Assembly (NCBI GenBank): GCA_946479035.1
Contig: CAMLDW010000019.1
Coordinates: forward strand, 1-45,671
DNA length: 45,671 nt
Direction of reading: 5' to 3'
Source of the DNA: an uncultured Chthonomonadaceae bacterium
Lineage (GTDB): Bacteria > Armatimonadota > Fimbriimonadia > Fimbriimonadales > Fimbriimonadaceae
This document shows, piece after piece, positions 7,961 to 16,805 of this stretch. A program made the position numbers and the translations under genes. How positions within the stretch are numbered: the stretch's first letter is position 1; each line of letters begins with the position of its first letter. The notes beneath the pieces were generated by a model. It was not told the origin of the DNA. It was given only the letters and a program-made list of their open reading frames with translations, and searched no databases.

Positions 7961-8512
7961 ATGGACGACGTTTTGAGCCTGAGCGACCTGTTCAGCCGGA
8001 AGTGGGCGATGCCCGTCCTGGCCTCCCTTTGGCGCGGCAAGGGCTCGAAGTTCGTGACCCTCTTCCGGTCGCTGGGCGCATCCCAAGGGGCCATGCGGGC
8101 GACCGTGGACGGGCTGGCGGCCCGTGGGTGGGTGGAGAGGAACCAGGGGTATGGCCACCCGATGAGGCCGGAGTACGTCCTGACGGAGAGGGGGCGTCTG
8201 GTCGGGCAGTCCTGCTTCGACCTCCTTTTCCTCCTGGCAGGTTCCGAGCTCGAGGACGCGGCCCGGTCGAAGTGGTCGATGGCCGTGGTCTATTCGTTGC
8301 GCGGTGGGCAGTTGCGGTTCCGCGACATCGCCGCCCGCATCCCCGTAGCGACGGACCGCGCGCTGGCCATCTGCCTGAAGTCTCTGGCCCGCGGCGACAT
8401 CGTCGAGCGCTTTGTCGAACACTCCTACCCACCGGCCGTGTCGTACGGCCTCACTTCCCTGGGAATGATGCTGGTCGATCCGCTCAACGAGCTCGTCGCC
8501 GCGCTGCGCTAG
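7961..8512 (+). CDS. Tandem HxlR-type winged-helix regulator
   Basis: This 183-residue protein consists of two successive HxlR-like winged-helix units with a repeat distance of about 90 residues: SRKWAMPVLASL (12-23) matches RSKWSMAVVYSL (102-113), and YVLTERGRLV (72-81) matches YGLTSLGMML (162-171). Typical HxlR proteins are ~110 residues and dimerise to bind palindromic DNA; here one chain could act as a built-in dimer. The conserved N-terminal cysteine of many HxlR redox sensors is absent from both halves, so the signal is unknown. It is divergent from the VOC gene and probably controls it. ATG 7961 lies 34 bases after a TATAAT box. Confidence 0.8.
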   Translation: MDDVLSLSDLFSRKWAMPVLASLWRGKGSKFVTLFRSLGASQGAMRATVDGLAARGWVERNQGYGHPMRPEYVLTERGRLVGQSCFDLLFLLAGSELEDAARSKWSMAVVYSLRGGQLRFRDIAARIPVATDRALAICLKSLARGDIVERFVEHSYPPAVSYGLTSLGMMLVDPLNELVAALR

Positions 8513-8525
8513 CCTGTGGGACCGG

Positions 8526-8550
8526 AAGGCCGTTGGTCATGGGCCTTTTT
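8526..8550 (+). terminator. Rho-independent terminator of the HxlR-type gene
   Basis: Stem AAGGCC/GGCCTT (8526-8531 with 8542-8547) with a 10-nt loop, running into five T residues, 13 bases after the stop codon. Confidence 0.6.
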
Positions 8551-8607
8551 GTCGCCTTCCAACACGTTTGAGGAAACCGTCTTATATTGCGATCCAGGAG
8601 GATTCTC

Positions 8608-9120
8608 ATGTTGGTACTCGGAGACGTCTTTGCCACCGTAGCGATCGTCGTATTCAGCGGACTGGCCGCGTGGGCCGGAGGGCTGCTCGCGGCGATCCTT
8701 TTTCCCGAAAGGACCGAGCGCGCGTCGCTCGACTTTGAGCAGCGGCCGTGGGTCACTTTCTGGATCGGGCTCGGGATGATGCTCGTCGCTTCGGCGATTG
8801 CCACCGTTATCGTAGGGATACCCGCGACCCGCGGGATCGGATTTGGCCTCTATGCCGCGATTCTTGGCGTCGGTGTGTTCGGTTCTGGCGGATTGTTCCG
8901 ACTGATCGCGCGCCGCGTCAGCGACCACAGCGGCGCGCCGTCGTCGTATCAGGCGCTGGCAAAGGCGGGGATGCTCGTCGTGGCGGCGGAGCTCTTGCCG
9001 TTCTTCGGCTGGTTCCTGCTTCTCCCGTACGTGCTCATCAGCTCGTTCGGCGCGGGAGTCATGGCGATCCTGCGCGGCACGCAGCGCGTGACGGTGAACG
9101 GAAGCGCGGAGGCGAGATGA
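8608..9120 (+). CDS. Integral membrane protein, unknown function
   Basis: A 170-residue protein with about four hydrophobic segments (residues ~5-30, ~50-75, ~80-100, ~125-155) and few charged residues between them. I recognise no family. The ATG at 8608 is preferred over an upstream TTG because a full AGGAGG ribosome-binding site (8596-8601) stands 6 nt before it. Its stop overlaps the ATG of the DUF1800 gene (ATGA), so the two are translationally coupled and the protein may support export or anchoring of the downstream Tat substrates (inference from context). Confidence 0.8.
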   Translation: MLVLGDVFATVAIVVFSGLAAWAGGLLAAILFPERTERASLDFEQRPWVTFWIGLGMMLVASAIATVIVGIPATRGIGFGLYAAILGVGVFGSGGLFRLIARRVSDHSGAPSSYQALAKAGMLVVAAELLPFFGWFLLLPYVLISSFGAGVMAILRGTQRVTVNGSAEAR

Positions 9121-10571
9121 AGCTCACCCGGCGGCAGACGCTCGGTCTGCTGGCCGGGGCTGGGGCGGGAGCGGCGGTCGCCTCCGGGTGCAGCTTCGGG
9201 GGCGGAAAAATCGCAAAGCCCAGCGCCGTCACAGACCCCGACGCGCGGTTCTTGGCCCGAACAGGCTTCGGTCCACGGCCCGGCGACCTCGAAGAGCTGC
9301 GCATGCGAGGAAGGGAGGCCTGGCTCGACGACCAGCTCGCGCCGACCGACGACGAGCCGCTCGAGCTCTTGATCCGACTTGAGAGGCTCGAGGTGACCAG
9401 CCTGCAGGCGTGGGAGCTGCGCGACTGTCCAAAGGACGACGTCGTCCGGCAGTGCCAGCAGACCGACTTGCTCTACGCCGCGCTTTCGCCGTGGCAGGTG
9501 CGAGAGAGGATGGTCGACTTCTGGTCCAACCACTTCAACATCTACGGCAACAAGGGACTGGCCGCGTACCGGATCCCGACCGACCAGCGCGAGGTCGTGC
9601 GCAAGAACGCGGTCGGCTCCTTCCTCGTGATGCTCAACGCGAGCGCGCAGTCCACGGCCATGCTGCTCTACCTCGACCAACAGGCGAGCCACTATGGAAA
9701 GCCGAACGAGAACTACGCGCGCGAACTGATGGAGCTGCACACGCTCGGCGTCGGTGGCGGTTACACGCAAAAGGACGTGATGGAGGTCGCACGGTGCTTC
9801 ACCGGTTGGACGGAGGAGCGAGGGTTCCTCAAGCCGAAAGGGCACTTTCGTTTTGACGAGGCCCTGCACGACGACGGGTCCAAGAGCGTGCTGGGCAACA
9901 CCATCCCGGCCAAAGGCGGGGTCGAGGACGGCAGGCAGGTGCTCGCGATCCTCGCCAAGCACCCGAGCACGGCCAAGCACATCGCCCACAAACTGTGCAA
10001 GTACTTCTTGGGCGAAGATGGGCCAGCGATGGAGGCCCAAGTCGTTGCCGCGTACCTTCAGGAACCGGTCGGCGACATCCCGCGCATGCTGCGCACGATC
10101 TTCCGCTCGGACAAGTTCCTCGGTGGCACCCCGACATTCAAAAGGCCGTTCGACTTCGTAGTCTCTTCCCTGCGCGCGCTCGACGCATCGACCGACGGCA
10201 ACAAGCCCGTGCTGCGGCACCTCGAGCTGATGGGCCAGCCGACGCACCTGTGGCCGATGCCGGACGGCTACCCGATGGACGCCGAGGCGTGGAACGGCTC
10301 AGTGCTCGGGCGGTGGAACTTCGCGATCAGCCTGTGCAGCGGGAAGATCAGCGGCACGCGCGTGGACCCGCAGGCGCTCGCCAAGCGCTATGGCGCGGGC
10401 GACCGCGACACCTGGGTCGGAGCCGTGTTCGGGCTTTCCGCGGGGTCTGAGAGGCTCTCCGCGCTGCGCTCTTCCTTGTCGGAGTACACGAGCACCGTCC
10501 CCAAGACCAAGCAGGACTGGGCCGAGGCCACGGCCCTCTGCCTCTGCTCACCGGAGTTCCAATGGAGATGA
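9117..10571 (+). CDS. DUF1800 domain protein, Tat-type lipoprotein signal
   Basis: A 484-residue DUF1800 protein: FLARTGFGPRPGDLEEL near the N-terminus, FWSNHFNIYGNKG in the middle and NENYARELMELHTLG, all signatures of the family. The N-terminus LTRRQTLGLLAGAGAG is a twin-arginine signal ending in a lipobox VASGC, so the folded protein is probably exported and lipid-anchored. The biochemical role of DUF1800 is not established; it is nearly always encoded next to a DUF1501 gene, as here, with a 10-base overlap. The pair lies behind a membrane-protein gene in one operon. Confidence 0.9.
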   Translation: MKLTRRQTLGLLAGAGAGAAVASGCSFGGGKIAKPSAVTDPDARFLARTGFGPRPGDLEELRMRGREAWLDDQLAPTDDEPLELLIRLERLEVTSLQAWELRDCPKDDVVRQCQQTDLLYAALSPWQVRERMVDFWSNHFNIYGNKGLAAYRIPTDQREVVRKNAVGSFLVMLNASAQSTAMLLYLDQQASHYGKPNENYARELMELHTLGVGGGYTQKDVMEVARCFTGWTEERGFLKPKGHFRFDEALHDDGSKSVLGNTIPAKGGVEDGRQVLAILAKHPSTAKHIAHKLCKYFLGEDGPAMEAQVVAAYLQEPVGDIPRMLRTIFRSDKFLGGTPTFKRPFDFVVSSLRALDASTDGNKPVLRHLELMGQPTHLWPMPDGYPMDAEAWNGSVLGRWNFAISLCSGKISGTRVDPQALAKRYGAGDRDTWVGAVFGLSAGSERLSALRSSLSEYTSTVPKTKQDWAEATALCLCSPEFQWR

Positions 10572-11821
10572 ACTGCTGCCAGAACTTTCAGGACGCCGAG
10601 CGCAAGAGGCTCACCCGGCGCGCGGTGCTCGCCGGCGGTCTGATCGGCGCGGCGATGTGGGCGACGCGCAAGACCGCGCTCGCGCAGGCGCTGGTCCGCC
10701 AGAACGGCAACGTCGTGGTCGTCGTGTTCCTGCGCGGCGGGGCGGACGGGCTCAACCTCGTCGTGCCGCACGGCGAGGACGCTTACTACCGCGCGCGCCC
10801 GACCTTGGCCGTCCCGCGCGAGAAGGTGCTCAAGCTCGACGGGCTCTTCGGCTTCAACCCCGACCTCGCCGCGCTGCTGCCGCTCTTCAAAGACGGAGAG
10901 CTCGGGATCGTACACGCGGCAGGCTCTGGCGACCACACGCGCTCGCACTTCGAAGCGATGTCCGCGATCGAGCGCGGGGCGCGCGACGACACGGACGCCG
11001 AGGACGGCGGGTGGCTGGCGCGGCACCTGCTCGCATCGAGCGAGCGCGGCGGGCCGATGCGCGCCGTGGCGTTCGACAGCACCATGCCGCAGTCGCTCTC
11101 GGGCGCGACGCAGGCCGTCGCGATCGAGTCGCTGGCGGACTACCGGCTCAACGTCGCTGAGGAAAAGCGTGACGACACCGAGCGCGCGCTCGAGGCGCTC
11201 TACGCCGGGCACGACGACGTTTTCGCCGAGGCAGGGCGCAACACGCTCGCCGCGCTGCGCGCGCTGCGCGACTACGACCCTGAGAAGTCGAAGCCCGAGA
11301 ACGGCGCCGACTATCCAAAGAGCTCGCTCGGAGTGGCGCTGGCGCAGGTCGCCTACCTCGTGCGCAAAGACCTTGGGCTCGAGGTCGCGACGGTCGACGC
11401 CTCGGGCCGCGGCTCTTGGGACACGCACGTCGCGCAGGGGCCCTGGCTGACGGGGCTGCTCAACGACCTCGGCAAGTCGTTGGCGGCGTTCCGCAAAGAC
11501 CTCGGAAAAGAGGTCTCTCGCGTCACCGTCGTCGCATTGACCGAGTTCGGTCGGCGCGTCGCCGAGAACAGCGGCTACGGCACGGACCACGGGCGCGGGA
11601 GCGTGATGCTGGCTATGGGCGGCGGAGTGAATGGCGGGCGCGTGTATGGCGAGTGGCCGGGCTTGGAGGACGACCAGCTCGAAGGGCCAGGCGACCTGCG
11701 CGTGACGACGGACTATCGCAACGTGCTCTCGGAGATGCTGCAAAACCGCCTGGGCAGCACGACGACGACGCAGGTGTTCCCCGGACTGGCGGAAAAGCCG
11801 GTCGGGCTCTTCCGCGCCTAG
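10562..11821 (+). CDS. DUF1501 domain protein, Tat-exported
   Basis: A 419-residue DUF1501 protein, a family related to the alkaline phosphatase/sulfatase superfamily. Visible motifs: VFLRGGADGLNLVVPH near the N-terminus, RSHFEAMSAIERG, WDTHVAQ, LTEFGRRVAEN and GTDHGRGS, the last supplying likely metal-binding histidine and aspartate. A twin-arginine signal LTRRAVLAGGLIG (residues ~17-29) directs export. ATG 10562 is supported by a GGAG ribosome-binding sequence within the end of the DUF1800 gene. The stop overlaps the convergent asd gene by four bases. Substrate unknown; hydrolase or structural partner of DUF1800 is inferred from the conserved pairing. Confidence 0.9.
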   Translation: MEMNCCQNFQDAERKRLTRRAVLAGGLIGAAMWATRKTALAQALVRQNGNVVVVVFLRGGADGLNLVVPHGEDAYYRARPTLAVPREKVLKLDGLFGFNPDLAALLPLFKDGELGIVHAAGSGDHTRSHFEAMSAIERGARDDTDAEDGGWLARHLLASSERGGPMRAVAFDSTMPQSLSGATQAVAIESLADYRLNVAEEKRDDTERALEALYAGHDDVFAEAGRNTLAALRALRDYDPEKSKPENGADYPKSSLGVALAQVAYLVRKDLGLEVATVDASGRGSWDTHVAQGPWLTGLLNDLGKSLAAFRKDLGKEVSRVTVVALTEFGRRVAENSGYGTDHGRGSVMLAMGGGVNGGRVYGEWPGLEDDQLEGPGDLRVTTDYRNVLSEMLQNRLGSTTTTQVFPGLAEKPVGLFRA

Positions 11822-12831
11822 CGCAGGCCGAACATCCGCTCGCCGATCTGCACCGCGTTCAGCGCTGCGCCCTTGAGCAGCTGGTCGCCGGAAGCGAAGA
11901 GGCACAGCGCGTTGGGGTTGCTCAGGTCCTGCCGGATGCGCCCGACATAGACATCGTCGGTGCCCGATGCGACGGCGGGCATCGGGAACGTGTTGCTCTC
12001 GCGGTCGTCCACGACCTTGACGCCTTCCGCCTGTGAAAGCGCGGCGCGCGCGGCCTCGACGCTCGGCGCAGGTCCCGCGAACTCGACCGTGATCGACTCG
12101 CTGTGGGCGCGCAGCACCGGCACGCGCACGCATGTTACGTTCACTCTAAGGCCCGGGTCGCCGAGGATCTTGCGCGACTCGGCGATCACCTTCCGCTCCT
12201 CCTCGTTGTAGCCCGTCTCGTCGATCGGCGTGTTGTGGCTGAAGACGTTGAACGCGCACTGGTGCGGGAACTCCTTTGGCTCCGCCTTACCGCCGGCGAG
12301 CACCACGCGCGACTGCTCCACCAGCTCCTGCATCGCTAGCGCGCCTGCGCCGCTCGCGCTCTGATAGCTGCTCATGATCAGGCGCTCGATCTTGCCGAGC
12401 GCACGCAGAGGCGCGACGGCCATCAGCAAGACGATCGCAGTGCAGTTGGGGTTGGCGACGAGCTTCGTGCCCGGTTTGACCGCGTCGAAGTTGATCTCTG
12501 GCACCACCAGCGGCACCTCAGGGTCCATCCGGAACGCGCTGGAGTTGTCGATCACAACGGCACCGGCCGCCACCGCGTGCGGTGTGAACTCGCGGCTGCG
12601 CGACGCCCCCGCAGAAAAGAAAGCGACGTCGATCCCCTCGAACGCGTCAGGGGTCGCATGCTCGACGCACAGGTCCTCGCCGCGAAAGCGCTGCTTCTTC
12701 CCCACCGAGCGCTCGCTCGCGAGCAGGCGCAGGGTGCCGATCGGCCAGTTGCGCTGCTCGAACAGCCGCACGAACTCCTGCCCCACGGCGCCGGTCGCGC
12801 CGAGCACTGCGACGTTGAGAGGCTTCGACAT
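11818..12831 (-). CDS. asd: Aspartate-semialdehyde dehydrogenase
   Basis: Converts aspartyl-4-phosphate to aspartate semialdehyde with NADPH, feeding lysine/diaminopimelate, threonine and methionine synthesis in the cytoplasm. At 337 residues it has family length. The Rossmann motif GATGAVGQ (11-18), the NSSAFR segment, the catalytic cysteine C130 in ANPNCTA, and the SYQSASGAG and PVLRAHSES motifs are present. It starts at ATG 12831, with a weak CATAGT box 5 nt upstream and no Shine-Dalgarno sequence. Located after trpB on the same strand across a 141-base gap holding an inverted repeat; neither lysine nor threonine genes lie alongside. Confidence 0.96.
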   Translation of the reverse strand: MSKPLNVAVLGATGAVGQEFVRLFEQRNWPIGTLRLLASERSVGKKQRFRGEDLCVEHATPDAFEGIDVAFFSAGASRSREFTPHAVAAGAVVIDNSSAFRMDPEVPLVVPEINFDAVKPGTKLVANPNCTAIVLLMAVAPLRALGKIERLIMSSYQSASGAGALAMQELVEQSRVVLAGGKAEPKEFPHQCAFNVFSHNTPIDETGYNEEERKVIAESRKILGDPGLRVNVTCVRVPVLRAHSESITVEFAGPAPSVEAARAALSQAEGVKVVDDRESNTFPMPAVASGTDDVYVGRIRQDLSNPNALCLFASGDQLLKGAALNAVQIGERMFGLR

Positions 12832-12901
12832 CTCGCACTATGATGGACGATGGGAATCGGGCGTTGCGACTAAAGGACGCCTCGTTCACGCCCCCTCCTA
12901 A

Positions 12902-12955
12902 CCTCCCCCGACGCGGGACAGGACTTTAGGCGGTGGAGCGCCGTGTCGGGGGAGG
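12902..12955. repeat. Long inverted repeat between trpB and asd
   Basis: Perfect 11-bp arms CCTCCCCCGAC (12902-12912) and GTCGGGGGAGG (12945-12955) enclose 32 bases including ACAGGAC. There is no T-run on either side. A similar element with CCTCCCCCGGC arms and an internal ACAGGAC lies at 32455-32507, suggesting a dispersed palindromic repeat that may also limit transcription. Confidence 0.5.
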
Positions 12956-12972
12956 GACCGGAAGGGTCGCGA

Positions 12973-14154
<1,182 letters not shown>

Positions 14155-14158
14155 GCCG

Positions 14159-14383
14159 CTATTTTACGGTCGGGTGGGAACTACTGTTCGGGCGCTGTCT
14201 GGCCGGGCCGTGCTGCCTCTCCTCGATAAGGTGGATGCCTTGGGAGGCGAACTGCAGGATCGCCTCGAGGCGGGCTCGCATGGTCTGAAGGTCGGACAGA
14301 GCGCCTTGATCTTGCCGAAGCAGTCCGACCTGCTGGTCGATCTGTTCAGTTATGGCCACCAAAGCTGTACTGTGCGAAGACAT
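14159..14383 (-). CDS. Small 74-residue protein upstream of trpB
   Basis: A short frame with good translation signals: GGAGG stands 6-7 nt before the ATG at 14383. The product is polar with a heptad-like helical stretch (residues ~8-55: [19 protein letters not shown], then [12 protein letters not shown]) and a basic disordered tail; it has no membrane segment or cysteine. It ends 4 nt before trpB. I recognise no family. It may be a small coiled-coil protein or, less likely, a translated leader for trpB; it is not a tryptophan-rich attenuator peptide, as it contains no tryptophan. Confidence 0.6.
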   Translation of the reverse strand: MSSHSTALVAITEQIDQQVGLLRQDQGALSDLQTMRARLEAILQFASQGIHLIEERQHGPARQRPNSSSHPTVK

Positions 14384-14470
14384 GACTTTCCTCCCGGGGC
14401 GAAAGGGGATAAGCGGTACCTCACTCTAGTCAATGCTATTTGAGGCTCCTTGTACCTAGTTCAGACGAGG

Positions 14471-14501
14471 TTTTCCACACTTTGTTCCCAGGTTGTCCAC
14501 A
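14471..14501 (+). promoter_or_regulatory. Two DnaA-box-like nonamers
   Basis: TTTTCCACA (14471-14479), which fits the relaxed DnaA consensus TTWTNCACA, and TTGTCCACA (14493-14501), one base off, stand in the same orientation with starts 22 bases apart, about two helical turns, in the upstream region of the 74-residue gene and trpB. Binding by DnaA is inference only. Confidence 0.3.
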
Positions 14502-14529
14502 TCGGGCTCCCTCTGCCCACTTAACACGG

Positions 14530-14561
14530 AGCGGGGCCGCCTCGGTCGAGGCGGCCCCGCT
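14530..14561. terminator. Strong hairpin after the pilus operon
   Basis: A perfect GC-rich 14-bp stem (14530-14543 with 14548-14561) and 4-nt loop lies 20 bases past the stop of the PilX-like gene (minus strand). Neither side has a clean T-run, so it is probably a terminator aided by the exceptional stem strength, or an RNA 3'-end protector. Confidence 0.55.
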
Positions 14562-14580
14562 TGAACTCACCAGACTAGAG

Positions 14581-16245
14581 TCAGCGCCTGTCGCGCCAGC
14601 TCTTGATCTTGATCGTGATGTACGGCTGGTCGCCCGGCATGCCGGGCGGCAGGTTGTCCTTCAGGCTCGGGACCTGATAGATGTTCGGGACGTTCTGGCC
14701 CATGTCGAAGTAGTTGGCGACGAACGTGCCAGCGATCTGGTTCTGCTTCGCGCTCGTGATCGTGCCCTGTGCGTAGAACGCGCCGGCCATGCTGAGCTGC
14801 GAGTCGCCGTTTCCTGTGGCGAGCCCCATGTTGCGGCCTGCCACGATTCCGAGCGAAGTCGAGGTCGGGAACGTCAGACCAGACTTCGGAAGGAGGTTGT
14901 TACCGATGTAGACGTCCTGCGTCGCGTAGAGCGTGCCTTTGCCCGCGTAGCGCAGCTCGGACTGTCCGTTGATCGCAAGGTTCCCGACGACTTTGACGAT
15001 GCCGGTGACCGTGAGAGTCGGCGGCGACACGATCACGTTGCCGACCTTGACCTGCGGCGTGTACGAGATCGAGTTGCCCTTGAGGTCGAGGTATGTAAAC
15101 GCGGCTGTCGAGCTCGTGATCGAGTTGACGGGGATCGTCATCGCTTGGCTGTTATAGTAGGTCTGCATGTTGCTCCAGACCGTACCGTTCACGTCGGTGT
15201 AGTCTTGTGCACCGATTCCCGAGATGATCGGGAAGGTCATGCCCAGCGAGCCTAGGTCGTAGCTGTTGCCGTAACCGTTGTCACTGAACACGGAGCTCGA
15301 GCCTTGGTTGCCGGTCCATCCGTCGCTGACGAAAGTACCGTCGAGCTTGCCCTTCATGCCAGGGTTTGGATTGCTCGAGTCTCCTACCGTCGCGCTGCCA
15401 CTGATCGAGATCTTGCCGTGCGCCGCACGGACTTCGGCGCTGAGCGTCTGCATTCCGTTGAACGTCGGAGCGCTCGGGATCATCGCTAGAAGCGACGCCG
15501 GCATGTTGAGATAGTTGTTGCCGATGTGCGCGGTACCACCAAGGCTGGTATTGAGGTCGGTCGTCGTCAGCGGCGGGTCGTACATGTTGTTGAAGTTCGT
15601 GTCGTTGTACGGTTCTGCAGAGTTCCACACGCCGTCGTTGTTGGCGTCCACGAACGGCTCGCCCGGATCCCACACGCCGTTCTTGTTCGTGTCGGTGTAC
15701 GTCTCGGCCTTGTCCCACTTCCCGTTGCCGTTGAGGTCGGAGTAGGGCTCGCCTTCGCCGAGGATGTGCACGGAACCGCGGATGTCGACGTTTCCGTTGA
15801 TGGACTGCCCAGCGGCGCCGGTTCCAGCGAAGATCGCATTGTTCCAGATCGAGACGTCCTTGGTCTTGATCAGCATGCGCACGCTGCGGCTCTTACCGCC
15901 GTAAGTCGCGTAGCTCGTGACCCAGGCCCGCGTGTTGTCGCTCGTCGGGACTACAGTGACGTAGCCCGTCGCGTTCGCAGTCAGGGTGCTAGCGAGGTCG
16001 TTCAGGTAGAACGTCCCGCCCGTAATGTTGCCGCCCTTCGACTTCGAGGCCTGGTAGCTGAGGTTCGTCTGGTATTCCAGGAGCGATTGGGCGACCTGGA
16101 ACGTCTGCATGTTCCCCGCCTCGTTGTTCGCCCGTTTGACGGCCGTCATGGAAAGCCCTGCGAGGGCCAGCATGGCGGTCAATGCCACGAACATGAGCAA
16201 CAAGACCAGGACAGATGTGACGCCGAGGTTCTTGCGTGTCTTCAT
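14581..16245 (-). CDS. PilX-like minor pilus protein with EF-loop repeats
   Basis: A 554-residue protein with a single hydrophobic N-terminal helix (residues ~10-33, SVLVLLLMFVALTAMLALAG) as in PilX/PilY-associated minor pilins, though without a clear prepilin cleavage glutamate. Residues 170-226 are four tandem 15-residue units, D170, D185, D200 and D215 each starting a 12-residue EF-type loop (D-x-N-x-N/D-G-x-W-D/N-x-x-E), the last degenerate. The remainder is a low-complexity, beta-rich region (SISGSATVG, VVGNLAINGQ) resembling polymer-forming or beta-solenoid segments. Likely surface-exposed at or near the pilus and calcium-binding (inference). It overlaps the PilW-like gene by 4 bases and ends the operon. 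Confidence 0.75.
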   Translation of the reverse strand: MKTRKNLGVTSVLVLLLMFVALTAMLALAGLSMTAVKRANNEAGNMQTFQVAQSLLEYQTNLSYQASKSKGGNITGGTFYLNDLASTLTANATGYVTVVPTSDNTRAWVTSYATYGGKSRSVRMLIKTKDVSIWNNAIFAGTGAAGQSINGNVDIRGSVHILGEGEPYSDLNGNGKWDKAETYTDTNKNGVWDPGEPFVDANNDGVWNSAEPYNDTNFNNMYDPPLTTTDLNTSLGGTAHIGNNYLNMPASLLAMIPSAPTFNGMQTLSAEVRAAHGKISISGSATVGDSSNPNPGMKGKLDGTFVSDGWTGNQGSSSVFSDNGYGNSYDLGSLGMTFPIISGIGAQDYTDVNGTVWSNMQTYYNSQAMTIPVNSITSSTAAFTYLDLKGNSISYTPQVKVGNVIVSPPTLTVTGIVKVVGNLAINGQSELRYAGKGTLYATQDVYIGNNLLPKSGLTFPTSTSLGIVAGRNMGLATGNGDSQLSMAGAFYAQGTITSAKQNQIAGTFVANYFDMGQNVPNIYQVPSLKDNLPPGMPGDQPYITIKIKSWRDRR

Positions 16246-16805
16246 AAGCTGTTCCTAAGGATGACTGTCGTTTTCATCCGCTGATACCGGGGCGTTCCTA
16301 GCACCTGGTCCTGCGTGATGAAGTTGATTGAGAGCGCCTTTCGCGAGCCGATCGTCGTCAGCTGGAACGGCGCGTACGTCTGGTTGTACTGGCTCGATTT
16401 CGGGTCCGGGTCGATCAGGACCACGTTGGTGGCCAGTGTGCGGCCGGAGTAGTCGTCGATCAGCTTGCCGCCGGTCACAGTAAAGGACCGCTGCACTAGG
16501 TCGGACTGGATCGGGTCGACAAGCTCCTTCTCGCCCGTGTCCGCGTCCACGAGGTTGCTGCGCTTCGGCAAGAAGTAGACGACCTGGTTGCCGCCGTTCG
16601 TGATGGTCATGCTGTAGGCGCTTCGCAGCGTCTCGGCCACTCGCTGCACTCCGAGCGAGTTCTTTCCGGCCAAGTCTATGTCCGTCTTGGTCCGGTAGAA
16701 GCCCGTCATTGCCTGCGAGAACACGGTCATCGTGCCGAGCACGAGCAGCCCCATGATCGTCATGGCGACCATCAGCTCGACCAGTGTGAAACCTTTCTTG
16801 TTCAT
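16242..16805 (-). CDS. PilW/PulJ-like minor pilin
   Basis: A 187-residue prepilin with a class III signal MNKKG|FTLVELMVAMTIM: cleavage after G5, F1 and E5 of the mature protein are all canonical, followed by the hydrophobic helix. Size and position between PilV-like and PilX-like genes match PilW/GspJ-type minor pilins, which help start pilus assembly at the inner membrane. It overlaps both neighbours by 4 bases, so the three genes are one coupled operon. There are no cysteines for a disulphide loop. Confidence 0.82.
   Translation of the reverse strand: MNKKGFTLVELMVAMTIMGLLVLGTMTVFSQAMTGFYRTKTDIDLAGKNSLGVQRVAETLRSAYSMTITNGGNQVVYFLPKRSNLVDADTGEKELVDPIQSDLVQRSFTVTGGKLIDDYSGRTLATNVVLIDPDPKSSQYNQTYAPFQLTTIGSRKALSINFITQDQVLGTPRYQRMKTTVILRNSL

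Noticed and set aside
14159..14383. Tryptophan attenuator leader peptide before trpB
   Set aside because: The 74-residue product contains no tryptophan and is too long for a classic leader peptide.
14384..14580. Replication origin around the DnaA-like boxes
   Set aside because: Only two boxes, no AT-rich unwinding stretch, and no dnaA, dnaN, gyr or rpmH genes nearby.
15567..15760. Dockerin domain of a cellulosome in the PilX-like protein
   Set aside because: Dockerins have two loop-helix units ~30 residues apart; here four loops recur every 15 residues with no helices, in a pilus-linked protein with an N-terminal membrane helix.
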